DNA from: Reticulitermes speratus
Lineage: Eukaryota > Arthropoda > Insecta > Blattodea > Rhinotermitidae
Length of the DNA stretch: 64,000 bases
Assembly: GCA_021186555.1 (NCBI GenBank)
Contig: JAJKFL010000003.1
Coordinates: 23,703,908-23,767,907, forward strand
Direction of reading: 5' to 3'
Shown here: one piece after another, positions 23,457 to 35,050 of the stretch
How the letters are laid out: every line of letters starts with the position of its first letter
How positions within the stretch are numbered: position 1 is the stretch's first letter
Notes under the pieces: generated by a model
Databases searched by the model: none
The model's input: only the letters and a program-made list of their open reading frames with translations
Told to the model about the DNA's origin: nothing
Position numbers and translations under genes: made by a program

Positions 23457-26400
23457 CTAAACTGTGAGCGGTATTCTTCTAACTGTGATCCAGCCCCGAA
23501 GATGGCTCAGTTAACGTTGAAGTTGTTGCATGTCGATATTTTTGTATGATTTTTTTTGAGATTGTATCGGATTAAAGTAGGTATATTAGATGGTTTTTAA
23601 TAATGCTTTAAAGTTTGAAAATACGAAGGTAATGGCGTACACAATAATTGTTTCTGTGCTTAAGCACACTTCCTGAAGACATGTGGGGAAGTGTAAGTGA
23701 GAGGTCCTCTTCGACCGCTTTATCTCCGAGTTGAGAACCCTGTGTCCACAGGAGTGGAATCTAGATGGGTCCTCCAGAGCCGGTCTGTTCGTGGTGACGA
23801 AGAGAAAGGTCATTGCTCCTGGCAGAAATGTAAAACTTGGCCAGTTACGTTACCACAGTGGCGAACTAAGGCAGTTAATCCGCAGTCGTGATAGGAGGTC
23901 TGGGGCGCATTGGAATTCGATAAACCTGAATACGTGTACTAAGAAGGGGGCAGGCATGATACGCGCTTAAATCAGACTCTGAAACCGCACCAAGAGTTTA
24001 TACTGAGTACGGTGTTGTATCGAAAGAAAACAGCGTAGTGAATAGAATTTCTTCTGATTTAATCAATTGAACTTAAAAAAATTTATTCAAGCTTTGTATT
24101 ACAAGCAGAAGCACCAGTTCTTCGCCAGGGATGTGGTTGCTTTTCTTGCCAGTGTCACAGTATAGCTATAGTAACCAAAACTTCAAAAACGGAATAACGC
24201 TCGAAATTATTAAATTAAATGTAACTTAAAGAAATGGCAATGAGGATTCGAATCGCACCCCGAAGTCTACCCAGGTATTACACATTACTTTGACAGCTGT
24301 GGCTACCGTGCATATTGGCAAGAGTACAGAACAAATAACTTGCGAAATATGTCTGGATGCCCTGTATAACGTCCACGGTAAGAAACAGAGAAATTTAATT
24401 TTTACATGTATTTTATAATCCTTCCATACGAAAAACATTTCGCGGGCAGAAGAAAAGTGTCAGCTCAGATTTAATCGTTTTGTTGTAAGTGAAAAACAAG
24501 ACATCTTTTACTTTGCATGTCGCAGTGAATTTCCAGAAACGTGCTTTGTGTAGAGGCTGGGCCTCTTCAAAATAGTTTCTGTGAATCTAGTAATTTGTAT
24601 GTCTGTCCCTGTGATTGCGCCCAACGAAAACGAAAGAGACGCCGTATTTTCAACATAAAACTGAACGACAGGTCTTGAGAAATTACTGAAACTCACCATG
24701 TTTCAGGACAGTGAATTCGGTAAGGAATGATCCAGGAATCATGTAATTAATTACACATGCCTTTTTGGAGGGATATGTTCATCACAGCATCCTGGTGATT
24801 TTTCACGTTCATGTCCCACATACGAAAATCAAGTTACAGTTAAAATTAGGTTACGACGAGGGCAGTTCACTTCGTGTTTTCTGTGTGGTTAGCATTGGTA
24901 TGTTTGTAATAATGGTATATAGTTTGGTTTCATCGTATTATGGAAACATCAGTTATCTTCAGCTTCTCATATAAGTTATTAATTTTTACATGTTCTGAAA
25001 TTTGCCTGTTCGTGTGTAAATTGTGTAGCGGTGAACGTCCCACGTAACAGTGCAACTTTGGAAAATATTCAGAAAGAACATCACCAACAAGTCGCGGTAT
25101 CTTTAATCACTCTGTATTCCTGCGTGCCACATTTTCGTTGGTGATGAGGATATTTGTCCAATCTGCATGCCACAATGAATCAGCAGTGGAAGCTGGGTTT
25201 GTGCAGCCCAAGGCGTCGGGTCAGTGTTGACATAATTTTTTTAATGTGAAGCATGTTCCCATAACAGTACACGCCTGTAGCTTTCGGGAGCAATGTCATG
25301 TCCAGATAGTCGTCAGATGAGCCTGAGGCTATTAGGAACCCCAGTTGCAAACAGTCAAAACCAGTGAAACTCACAGCTTGATTGTGAAATGAAATGTGTT
25401 ATTTATAGAGCTTTACTTTATAACTGTGTTGCGAAGCATGTATGACGCAGAGCAGTAGAGATCTACGCCAACATTTTTTGCTTCCGTCTGCTGCATATAT
25501 TGAGTAAACTTCACCAAATAAACATTGTTTCAGTTTTCTTCGCTGCGTGTGAGTTTAAAAAAAGCAATGACAGTTCGTAAAATAATTCCGCGAGAAACAA
25601 GTTATCCTCTACATATCTCTTACCGCAACGGAATTTCATTATTTTTGTTGCTACATCTCATATTTTCATTTTCATACCACTTCAGTTTTTAGTCGGGGAG
25701 AGCATGCGCCTTTAGGTTAAGACATTTCAGATAGTTAAAGATGTTATCATCAAATTAATATTAGTAACTAGCCTAATATTCTGTCAAATACACTCTTAGA
25801 GTAGCCACATACAGCGGCAAAGCGACGCATCTTCGTCACTTGCAAGACACTGTGTTGCGAAACGATTAGGTGCAATGCGGGCCTACATTAGTGAGTTAAC
25901 TGCATTCGAACTATAACTAACGCACATGTAACTGATAATTGTAACACTTCGGCATAATACATATTAGGAAGCGGCGCTGGATATTGAATGAGCAGTCCAC
26001 AGAAAATGTAAGAGTACGTAACCTGAAGATCACAGTCGAATGTCGACACAGGCACGAGTGTATATCAGCCATGTGTTCAGGACTTAACTGATGGTAAAAC
26101 GGTGTATAATAACACCTCCTTACGGTAACGTTCGTCTGCCGCGCGCCATTGTGTGTCTGGGAACGAAGTGGAATGGCATCGCGCCAGTTTCGTTATTTGT
26201 GCACGTCTAACGGACCTGGCTTCAGTTTCTGATAATTAAAGCGATGTAATGGAAACAGTTATGCTCTAAGTTGTTTCTGTGGACGGCTTAACCGTTGTGT
26301 TCGTCAGCTTAAAAAGTTTAATTCTGAAATTAATAAGTATTGTAAAGTGCTGCAAGCGTTGCCCACTGTGAGACCGTTTATCAATTACGAAAATGGGAAA

Positions 26401-26534
26401 AGGTATAAAACTTAGTTTGTACTGTTGACAGAATATTATTAGAATTAGAGTGACGCTAGGGATCAGTACAAGGGAAATATAAAAATGTGTACAGCATTTT
26501 ACTGGGAAACCTGAAGTGAAAAATTCAAGTTGGG

Positions 26535-26690
26535 AGCTCGAGGCGTAGACGGGATCGTAAAGAAACTGGGCGTGAGGTGTGACCTAGATTCAAGAACGTA
26601 GGGTCGAGTGGCGGCTCTTGTGAACAAAGTAATGAGCCTTCGGGTTCCATAAAAGGCGGGATATTTACTGACTAGTTAAGCACCAACATT
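26535..26690 (+). mobile_element. LINE family A, 3' tail fragment
   Basis: GGTCGAGTGGCGGCTCTTGT, then GTAATGAGCCTTCGGGTTCC and ATAAAAGGCGGGATATTTAC match the last 150 bp of the copy at 13031-14598. A short coding remnant of the [10 protein letters not shown] region is visible upstream of it. Confidence 0.7.
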
Positions 26691-26991
26691 TGCGAGGCCA
26701 CGTTCGTTTCTCTTACGAAACCTAGCAATGGTCTTGTGATGGTGGTGTGTGTTGAAATTGTAGAAAAGCAAATGTCAGTTGTCATTGCATTAGTTTAGTA
26801 ATATACATACACAGTGGGAAATATTAGAAGGCGAACTTCGTGTTCACATTAAATGCGTATCGTTCTGATTACAAAAACGAGTTTATTTAACCCTTAATTA
26901 TGGTCACAAATTTATTTAACATTTTAAAGAAATATTCTATTATGTGCATTTTGAAACCCATTGCATGATGGCAAAAAAGTATCGTGAACTA

Positions 26992-27118
26992 CAGTCAAAC
27001 CCCGATATAAAGCTACCGTCACTTAGCACCTATGAAAGTATGTGAACAGAACTTCCCATTTGCACAGTATTTTGATTTACCGCCACCCTAGATATACCGC
27101 CACAAATTGCGGTGAACT
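26992..27118. mobile_element. pogo/Tigger-like element end, possibly interrupted
   Basis: CAGTCAAACCCCGATATAAA begins after TA (26990-26991), matching the left end at 21160. The sub-terminal GATATACCGCCACAAATTGC matches the other element's right side. A right-end-like CGACTGTA at 27351-27358 lies beyond the foldback element at 27112-27350, so that element may have inserted into this one. Confidence 0.5.
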
Positions 27119-27350
27119 TGAGAACTTCGCTGTTCTGGGATTTTACGCAGCATTGTTTGGTAGTTAGTTACCGACGTTTCGGGACAACCTATCGGTCCCA
27201 TTTTCAAGGATCCAGCAGTTCTTGGACTGCTTGGCCTGTGAATATGGGACCGATTGGTTGCTCCGAAACGTCGGTAAGTAACTACCAATCAGCGCTGTGT
27301 GACATCCCAGGAGAGCGAAGATCTCACAACGCGGCGGAAGCCTGACATTA
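27112..27350. mobile_element. compact inverted-repeat (foldback) element, diverged copy
   Basis: The arms CCGACGTTTCGGGACAACCT (left) and GCTCCGAAACGTCGGTAAGT (right) pair over about 95 bp with mismatches, and the right side carries the family tail ACAACGCGGCGGAAGCCTGA. It is the most diverged of the three copies of this family (17342, 23211, 27112). No target duplication was found. Confidence 0.65.
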
Positions 27351-27755
27351 CGACTGTACTTTTGTTTCGTTATATGTTACATGGATTGTTGAGAAGTAAC
27401 TTTATACATGAATAGTTTTGGTAATACCAGTCACAAGCAACCAGACGTCTTGGAAGACTAAGGAAGAAATGGCCAAATCAGATTTGAGCCAGCTGAATCT
27501 AACCGTGTAAAGACAGTGCATAGTGTGTGTGTGCATTTGTGGGCAGGAACTTGACGTGGTACTTAAGTAAATTGGTTACAGAAAAGGAACAAGCCCAGAA
27601 GTTCAACAATACTGAATAGCCATCGTGCTGCAGAGTGAATACGGGCACATTTCTTGCACGAGGGAAAGGAAGGAGTGCGTTCAGTTTTATAGAGCCACGC
27701 GCGTACGAACAGACCCTCCAGCAAATAGCCCCCGTTTAGTTGTGTAAGGAACAAT

Positions 27756-27827
27756 GCTCCTGCGTATTTCGGCCACGTATTGTAGTCATCATCAAGGATC
27801 CAATACGTGGCCGAAACACGTAGGAGC
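27756..27827. repeat. short palindrome with paired GAAAC motifs
   Basis: The left arm (27756-27782, GCTCCTGCGTATTTCGGCCA...) and right arm (27801-27827, ...GTGGCCGAAACACGTAGGAGC) pair over 27 bases around an 18-base spacer containing CATCATCA. On the minus strand TTGATGATGAC, a GTGGCC-containing hairpin arm and GAAA follow the same order as the hammerhead-like motifs elsewhere. Confidence 0.7.
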
Positions 27828-28084
27828 GTAAAATAATTCTCTGTGCAGTAGTTGGAAGTAAAACTTGTATATGTAAGGCAACTGCACGGAATATGAGTAC
27901 AATTAAATGTTTGCTATATGTAGCATTTGTTGCAACAAAAATATACATTTTGCCGATACAGTGTATTTGTGTGTTTCATGTAATTCATTTACAACGATTA
28001 CACCCCTAAGTAACATCAATTGGTTGACCTTTATAGTGAAGACGTTTTTTAAGAGGTAGGAAGTAGATTTTCACACATTATTTT

Positions 28085-28345
28085 GGCGAGCTTCGGTTAG
28101 TCGCTGGCTTTTCACCATGGAGGCCTGGGTTCAATCCATGTGGGATATTTAATGGGCGAAGTGGCACTGGGACAGGTTTTTCTCAGACTACTTCGGTTTT
28201 TTCTTACCACTATTATTCCACCATTGCTCCATGCCCATCTTCGTCTACGGTACATGTTGCTGTTACAAGACGGGAAGACTGGCGAAGCCTGGAAACCTTC
28301 CAAAAAAGCAGCGCTTTTTCAGAAGTTTGGGAGCACTGGACAGAA
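28085..28345 (+). mobile_element. SINE, family 3
   Basis: It matches 7690-7960 in order: GAAGTGGCACTGGGACAGGT, ACTATTATTCCACCATTGCT and GGCGAAGCCTGGAAACCTTC. The head has CTTCGGTTAGTCGCTGGC and GGGTTCAATCC, a decayed B box at about 28129. Confidence 0.6.
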
Positions 28346-29484
28346 ATTTACTTTCACTTTTCATGCTTCAAAAAACAATTTTGTTGCAACTGTTTACAGC
28401 CGCTCTATTTGCAGAATTTTTACACAATAAAAGTACACATTCAGATTTGCTTCGCCGTCACTTCCGGACGCCATGGTAATTCAGTTAGGACAAGAAAAAA
28501 TTAAAAAAGGATGGCTGGTCTGGCTCGTAAACTAAGCAGTTGGGTGTAGTAGTAAAGCTGTAGACTTTATGCGGAAAGTACCGCACTCAACTCACACTAC
28601 CACTCGCACTCGGGCTACCGGTTACGTATTTTGTAATCTTTCTAAGCGAGTGACAAGATAAAGCCTGCAAAACGGTCACGACCGCTTCCTTCCAAATTAT
28701 TACTAACCACAAGTTTATTACTGTTGCCTTTGCGCCTTAACACAAACATAATATATCGGCATGAATTTCATCACCGTTATTAACGGTAGAATGAATGCCG
28801 GCCACAGAACGAAACGACAAGTGCAAAAAAAAAAAAGAAAAAGGTTAAGACTGTCATTGTCACTCAGTTTTCAAGCCTCTATGATTTAATGATGCATATA
28901 GTGTTGCTGACGAGTTGTCATAGTAGTTTCACTGTCTAACTAACTGGTCAGGTGTAGTCAAGCATGGTCAAATAAAGGTACAACCGAATTTTCAAAACTG
29001 GATAAGGTTATGCAGCAGCTATCGGACCTGCACTGAACTGCTGTAGAAGAGTACTGGAGAAGGACAGAAACTATGCACAAAGTGACACATGAACGTGTTC
29101 AAATTATGTCACTTTTCAAGTGTCACGCTTGAAGAAACAGCAATTTGAAATGCTTAAAAAATAAATGCAAATTCAAAGAATTTAACATGTATTGTCCTGT
29201 TTATTAATACCTGTTGCTAACAATTAGTCTGCATTTCCCTTAGTACGAGTATTATACAGTTCCGTGCACTACTAATGCAATCTGGTTTGCTTTCCTTGAA
29301 CTTTGCTTTTCGTGTTTATTATAATTCTAATCCAGTGGCGGCGTTAGTGTACGTCACATTCCATTGGTCTTACCAATGGTACTGTAAAAACAAAATGCGT
29401 ATCATCGGAGAACCATTATAATATTTTAGGTAGATTTACACATAATTACGCTGTTGTACGTATTCATGCTGAGCCCGTCCCTAG

Positions 29485-29775
29485 CAAAGTGATAGTGTAA
29501 TAGTATTGTTAATCTTCTTCGAGAACAGCGGTGAAGTTATTCCATGAAGAAGTATTGCAGACGTAAATGTAATGTCTAGCAAATTAGTATAAATAGCAAG
29601 CTTCACGTTCCGATCGCTTTGATCCAGGAACAAGTGGCCAGTTAAATTTGAGCAGGCCCCTGAGCCAGTCTGGATGCAGTGAGAAAGAAGGAAAATCTCG
29701 TCTGTATCGGAAATCCAACTCCACTCGGGCAATTCTTAGCTGATCACTTTACTGTCTCAGCCACTCTGATTCATA
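29485..29775 (-). mobile_element. possible tRNA-derived SINE, minus strand, diverged
   Basis: On the minus strand AGAGTGGCTGAGACAGTAAA resembles an A-box region, and GTGGAGTTGGATTTCCGATA lies at B-box distance. The body cannot be aligned with confidence. The minus-strand open frame covering it has no protein signature. Confidence 0.35.
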
Positions 29776-31459
29776 ATAATCTTCGAAATTACTTACTCTG
29801 AGTTTATTAATCATGAATTGAAGTGGAAACTCCTGTTCAGAACGTTTCCTGTGCAAATATTCATTCGTAAATACAATGTTCAGTTCCGTTTCTGACGGAC
29901 CTCGACAGCACTGCATGCCATGACAGCCTTACCTTCCGCTTCCAACAACCTTTACATTCCAAATTTATCTCAACTAGCGTCGCCACTGGGTCTGGTAGCA
30001 GCATTGATAATAACACGCTAACATTTGCTTTCTTTTTGTCTTGTTTCCCTGTATGGTGTGTGGTAATTGAAGCCGACGCTCTGAAACCACGGAGACAAAA
30101 TCATCCTCTTCGTGGAAAGGAGCTGATTTTCCTTCAGCGGATGGGTTCAAAGCCTTTAAAAGGTGCTGGTTGGTTTTAGTTTAATGCAAATATATTGTTT
30201 ATACCTGAGAACTAACTGCACTTGTTCTAATTCAGTTTGATTCCTTGCCACATTTAGTTGTCTTAATGCAGTATGATTCCTTCCTAAATTGAACTCTTCA
30301 GATGCTCTGTGTAGTGTTTTGTTTTCTGTCACTTGTCAACAGTAATTTACGTTATATAACATGAACAGAAATTTCCAGATTTATGTGTTTCAAGCATTAA
30401 ATCCATTCCGCTTATAGCTCTCTGCAGCCGATCTCGTCTCGTCTGCGCGCCATATATTTAATATTTAGTTTAAATTTGTTGTCAGAACTGTAGTATTAAA
30501 CTTGAACTTTTTGTCACAAGTCACAACTGTAAACACCGATTTCAAGTTACTGTTACTGGACGGTACTGCAAATTCAATTTGTCGATCGTAACTGCACGAA
30601 TGTTCATTCCGTTTAAAAACGAAAACGTGTCTGTAAAATATGCACGTGGTAAGAAGCATTAAGTAAAAGCTGATTCTAAGTAGCAGTCTCATTACTACAG
30701 GACCATTTCTTTACAGAAAAAAATCCAGTGGACGCTTTTGCTGCACACGTACTCATGATTAAAACGTTAAGTAATGATAAGGAGGTAGTGTTTTTTTCAA
30801 TAAATTTTTCACTACAGTTACTGATCCATTTTCTTTGATTCCTCACGTAGCGGAAGGTGCGGGTTACTCGTTTCTTTTATTCTCACGGAAGTTGATAAAT
30901 TGGTACAACTTGCAATCTGTATGGCTGATTTATGTATACTGTCAATAGAAATAAAGCTTTAATTTTAAAAAACGTAATGATTGTTAAGTGTTACTGGAGC
31001 GGTGGCAGAGAGCCAACAAGTTGGCTGAAATGTCTGAATATTATTTGTCAGAGAAATCCAATAATTCATTTGTAACAGTTATTAAATGCATGTGCTATGT
31101 GCTAAGTAAGCATAGTTCACGGGTTTCTATGCACGATGCACAGGACACAGCAAGTAACACAAGAAACACTGACTCCAAATTAAATATATTGTTCTGTAAT
31201 TCAGTATTCGTAATATGTCTGAAACAAACAGCACATTCACGTAGTGCTAAACATTAAGTTAGTACAATAGGGAATGTGTTTTATAAACTATATATATTTT
31301 CTGTCCGTGTCTCAAATATTTTCAGGGTTGTCTGTATCACTGCGTAATACGTAACAGTGCTCGAGGAGGGACTCGCCTTCAGTTTTAGTTCACACAAATG
31401 TTTCAGTTTACAAAAATTGTAGGACTCTCCTTTCATTCTGGCGAAATGTTTGTGTTTCG

Positions 31460-32560
31460 TATACAGGTGGGCCAAAATCTACTCGACAACTTGGAGGACA
31501 AGTGAAAATACCTAAAGCCGCAGTGACACGAAACCACTTCCGTATTGTGAAACATAACTTTCGAACTCGCGTCGTCGTCAGATGCTAGTGTAAGATGGTA
31601 GTGCCTGCCAAGATGGCACCTTACACAGGTCCACAGAAAGTTCACTCGGTATTAGGTGTTAAGAAACGAGAGTCTGAAATTGGTTTGTAAGGCGGAGGTT
31701 TTAAACACGATTCCAAACCTAACTGCCCAGCAGAGAGATGTAGGCCCTACTAATGGTACAGTAAATGCCGCGCTGTCGTATGTGTCGCTATCCCAAAAGT
31801 CGACGAGACGGTGCAGCTGCAGCGTTTGCACATTAGAATAGTTTTACTTACGCGACTGTGGAGTGCAACTGCTGCAGACGCTGACAGTGAGTGACGAGAC
31901 GCAAACGATTGAACAAAAGTAGTACAGCAAAATGTCGGTGCACGAATTGTGTTCCGTGATGAGGCTGTGTTTCACTTGACTCGTAAAGTGGGCAAACAAG
32001 AATGGACGAATTTTGTCCACTGAACCGCCAAGGTACGTAGTGGATTACAAGTGCGACTGCCCCATGTGTCCAACCTTCGGTGTCAGAGTTTCCCTAGCGG
32101 TTTATAGGCCTTTCGTCTTGGTGGAACCAAGGCAGTTCGGAGAGGTGTACGTGGACAGGCTGTAAAAATAACCTGATGCCACATCTACAGGGTCAAAACG
32201 ATGGTACTATAATTTTCCAACAAGAGGGCGCAGTACGAATTTTCTATACAGAGGTCCGTAGTGTTCTAGACATAATGTTTAGTGGCAAATGGATTGGGCG
32301 TGCAGGCCCTATTCCATGGACCCCCATTCTTTAGATAGGACACCTGTAGCTTCGTGAGGGTGTGGCATTTGTTCATCTGATGTCTATAGATCTGCGTGAG
32401 CTGCAACAGGGTGTGACAGTCTCAGGAAGCAAGGTGGATTGAGGTATGCTGCGGGGGATTTGGGAGGATTTGGACTATCGTTAGAACATCTGCAGAGTAA
32501 CCAAGGGAGCTTATACTGAACACCCGTAGATGAACTTCAAGTGGTTCCTCATATTTTGTA
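31460..32560 (+). pseudogene. decayed Tc1/mariner-superfamily (DDE) transposase
   Basis: Broken frames give FRDEAVFHLTRKVGKQ around 31950-32000 (first Asp), IIFQQEGA around 32213 (second catalytic block, where FQQDGA is usual, so Asp is replaced by Glu), and GKWIGRAGPIPW around 32285. These are recognisable blocks of DDE_3-type transposases. Several stops and frameshifts intervene and the third acidic residue cannot be located. No reliable terminal repeats were found. It lies just upstream of exon 2 in the same orientation. Confidence 0.65.
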
Positions 32561-32872
32561 AGTGGTTTCATGTCATTGCGGCTTTGTATTTTCACAGTAT
32601 TTCATTAAATTTATCAAGTAGGTTTCAACCCACACTCTATTTATGCTTGAAGTATTTGTAAATTGTGTTACTTCTTCGTTTGTTTTGTTGTTGGTGTGTC
32701 CTACAAAGTTACATGTTTGTGTGAGGGAACAGTTTGTTTTTATGCTTCCTCTGACTCACATTGTTACGCGTGTTTTACCGTCCCCTTTGAGCATTGCGTA
32801 CCGATGTGCTGTTTCCTCATGTAACATTTTAAAACTGTAACTAAGAGGGCACAGTCCCCTTCTCACTTATAG

Positions 32873-33044
32873 CACAACAACAGAAGGAGGTGCACAGAAG
32901 GGCGAGGTGCGGACTTGGCTGGATGGCTTCAGCTCCCCGCTGATCCAGGACGAGGGTGATAACAAGCTGCTGAAGTTGCGGTTCGATGTCAGCCAATACC
33001 AGCCCGAGGAAATCGTCGTGAAAACTGTGGACAACAAACTTCTG
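32873..33044 (+). CDS. HspB8: HspB8-type small heat-shock protein, exon 2 (residues 63-120)
   Basis: The exon starts after TCTCACTTATAG with C, completing Ser63 (AG+C). It codes TTTEGGAQKGEVRTWLDGF, then SSPLIQDEGDNKLLKLRFDV and SQYQPEEIVVKTVDNKLL. The W-L-D / S-P-L-I segment links the N-terminal region to the alpha-crystallin domain, which begins near residue 96 with KLRFDVSQY and continues with PEEIVVKT, the usual beta-strand 3-5 region. The exon ends exactly on a codon at CTG|GTAAGG (33044/33045), so the next intron is phase 0. In Drosophila the Thr-rich linker is also variable. The acceptor was chosen because it keeps this frame. A downstream AG at 32882-32883 would give a shorter linker and cannot be excluded as an alternative site. 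Confidence 0.93.
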
Positions 33045-33959
33045 GTAAGGGCCTTCCTTCATACTGTGGGTGTGGATGTGCAAAACACAGTTCATAGTAC
33101 TGAAGTGCTTACATAAATAGTGGCTAAGGACACGGTTATTAATTGCATGACATTTGGCATGTCAGTTATGCACCACCCAGTGATAATTTTCTTCCAGGTT
33201 ACGCCGAGTCACCTTTCTGGAACCATTCTGAATTGAAATTTGAAGGCCTTCGATGAAAGGTCACCACTATAAGTTTATGATTTGTATCTAAATTAAATTA
33301 AAAGAAATGCGAATATTAAATTGGTGGCTTCATTTTTGCGATATGATGTATGTAAACTCTGGTGTGTACAGATCCAACCAGAACTAAGCTGCTGAATGCT
33401 CTAATTTAAGTGAAGAGGTCAGTAAAACATTTTGAGGTACACACGTCGTTGTTCTTCGAGTTGATTAGCTGAACTGACTGCTTTCTGTTTAATCTGAAGC
33501 ATGAAGTGTGTATAAATTATATTTAAAAATTGGGTTCGTTCCTCACAGTAAACATACTAATCGGTTAATGCTCTTTACAGAAATTATCGCTGTTCGTTGT
33601 GAGATTCGTACAAGCAGAAATGTATTGTGTGAGTAGAATGCAGCGTTTCTGAAGAGTAATTCAGGTGGTACATATAGTAGCCACTGGCGTTAAAAGGGTT
33701 AACGTGGTGCCTTGCAGAGCCTAGCTGTTAAGTCACAACACAGCAGCTTACGTACGTGGAGCAGTCAGAGAGAAGTGCCCCTATTTTTTTTATCTCCTGA
33801 CCGTTTTTAATGGGGACAAACACTACATCAGTGAAATTCTTGAATCTGGAAACTTTTCTGGTAGTTTCAAATGTTTCACTTAACAGATGGCACCACCGCA
33901 TTTCATTATAAAATTGCAGGGACTGATGTGCATTTAAAACGCGTGAGATGATCGAGTTC

Positions 33960-34775
33960 TTGGTTATTTGAGGTCAGAGGTCGACTTGTATTGACGAACG
34001 TTTGCTGGAAGCGTATGGTGAAGGAACTGTGGACTTGAATAATGTTCGACGGTGGGTAAGACGGATTAAAGAAGCTGAAACAGGAGAAAAACTTAATGAA
34101 AAACCGCGGAATGCTTGCCCTTGCACTGTAGTAATGTTTGACAGCATCTGCCGAGTCGATGGACTAATACGTGGCGACCGTCGCGTTGCAACAGATGATG
34201 TATGTCCCGCCTTGTCTGTGAGTAAGAGCAGATACTGAAGATCTTAGCCATATCAAGATCGAGTTTTTGCACGGATACCGTACAGGAGATGAGGGCTTCG
34301 TGTTTCATATTCTCATGGGGGGATGAAACCAGGGTCAACCATTGTGAACCCAAATCCACGTGGGAGTCGACAGAAAGGCCCCACATTACAGCCTCAAGGA
34401 AGATGAAATGTAAGAGTACGCTGAGGATGAAAAATCGTGATTACATACTTTTGGGATGAGAAAGGCGTTATTGGTGTGAACGCTGCCCGCTATACTGAAG
34501 TACGTCAAAAGTCTGAATGTTCGCCTTCGTCGAAATCTTACCAAAATAACAGTGTCATAATTGATACTCCTCCATGATAACGCCAGACCACGCAAGCATG
34601 CCAAAAATTGAGGCCAACACAATTGGATGGACGTTTGTTGCTGTACCCACCGTACAGTCGTGACCTCGCAACATTAGATTTGTAGCTGCTCTACGTAAAA
34701 CAGCCTGTAAGGCCACCAGTGCGCGCGGAGGATGACGAGCGTTCCAGTTCAGATCACGTAATCCTATTACACTTC
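33960..34775 (+). pseudogene. decayed mariner transposase (SETMAR/Mos1-like)
   Basis: At 34002-34130 the helix-turn-helix part reads EAYGEGTVDLNNVRRWVRRI followed by KEAETGEKLNEKPRN, the typical mariner DNA-binding region. After many stops, ILLHDNARPRKHAKN (about 34563-34607) carries the second catalytic Asp in an HDNARP context. PPYSRDLATLDL (about 34648-34683) corresponds to the PPYSPDLAPSD block holding the third Asp. The order and spacing fit a roughly 345-residue mariner enzyme, now full of frameshifts. Terminal repeats could not be paired. Confidence 0.75.
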
Positions 34776-34937
34776 TATCGACAAGCTTTTTTATTTATTC
34801 TCAAGTTTCTGACAGTGGTATGTCGTATTAAGCCTGGCTGTTTTAGACAATGCCCATGGTCGAGGTTGAATAAAACATCTTTTCCGAGACCAGATTTGTT
34901 TCGTTTTCTTGGGGATGGAGAGTGGGAGTCTTTCCCT

Positions 34938-35050
34938 CGTTTTATATGGGGTTTTCGCCCTGATGGAAGAACACAGATTGAGAGTGTCTGCGATAAAAGT
35001 GTTGAGAATATTTGGCCCTGAGAGGGAGGAAGTGACAGAAGGATGAAAAA
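34938..35050 (+). mobile_element. LINE family A, internal fragment
   Basis: A translation close to EEHRLRV, then VLRIFGPEREEVTEG matches the [20 protein letters not shown] region of the copy at 13031-14421. Both ends are abrupt and about 110 bp remain. Confidence 0.65.

Larger units (their letters stand above)
2448..32872 (+). other. intron 1 of HspB8 (30,425 bp)
   Basis: The intron begins GTAAGG and ends TCTCACTTATAG. Many mobile elements inside are listed separately. I recognise nothing in these stretches, which look like ordinary intronic DNA or repeats too old to name: 3085-4660, 4930-5990, 6240-6855, 8580-8915, 9940-11225, 12000-13020, 14610-15600, 16095-17325, 18800-20110, 20575-21155, 22275-23200, 23470-26530, 26700-26985, 27360-27750, 27830-28080, 28350-29480, 29780-31455 and 32565-32860. 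Short open frames there have no family signature and are at lengths expected by chance. Confidence 0.88.

Noticed and set aside
32841-33095. 84-codon minus-strand open frame over HspB8 exon 2
   Set aside because: Antisense shadow of the real exon, whose plus-strand frame matches the Hsp20 family and has good splice sites.
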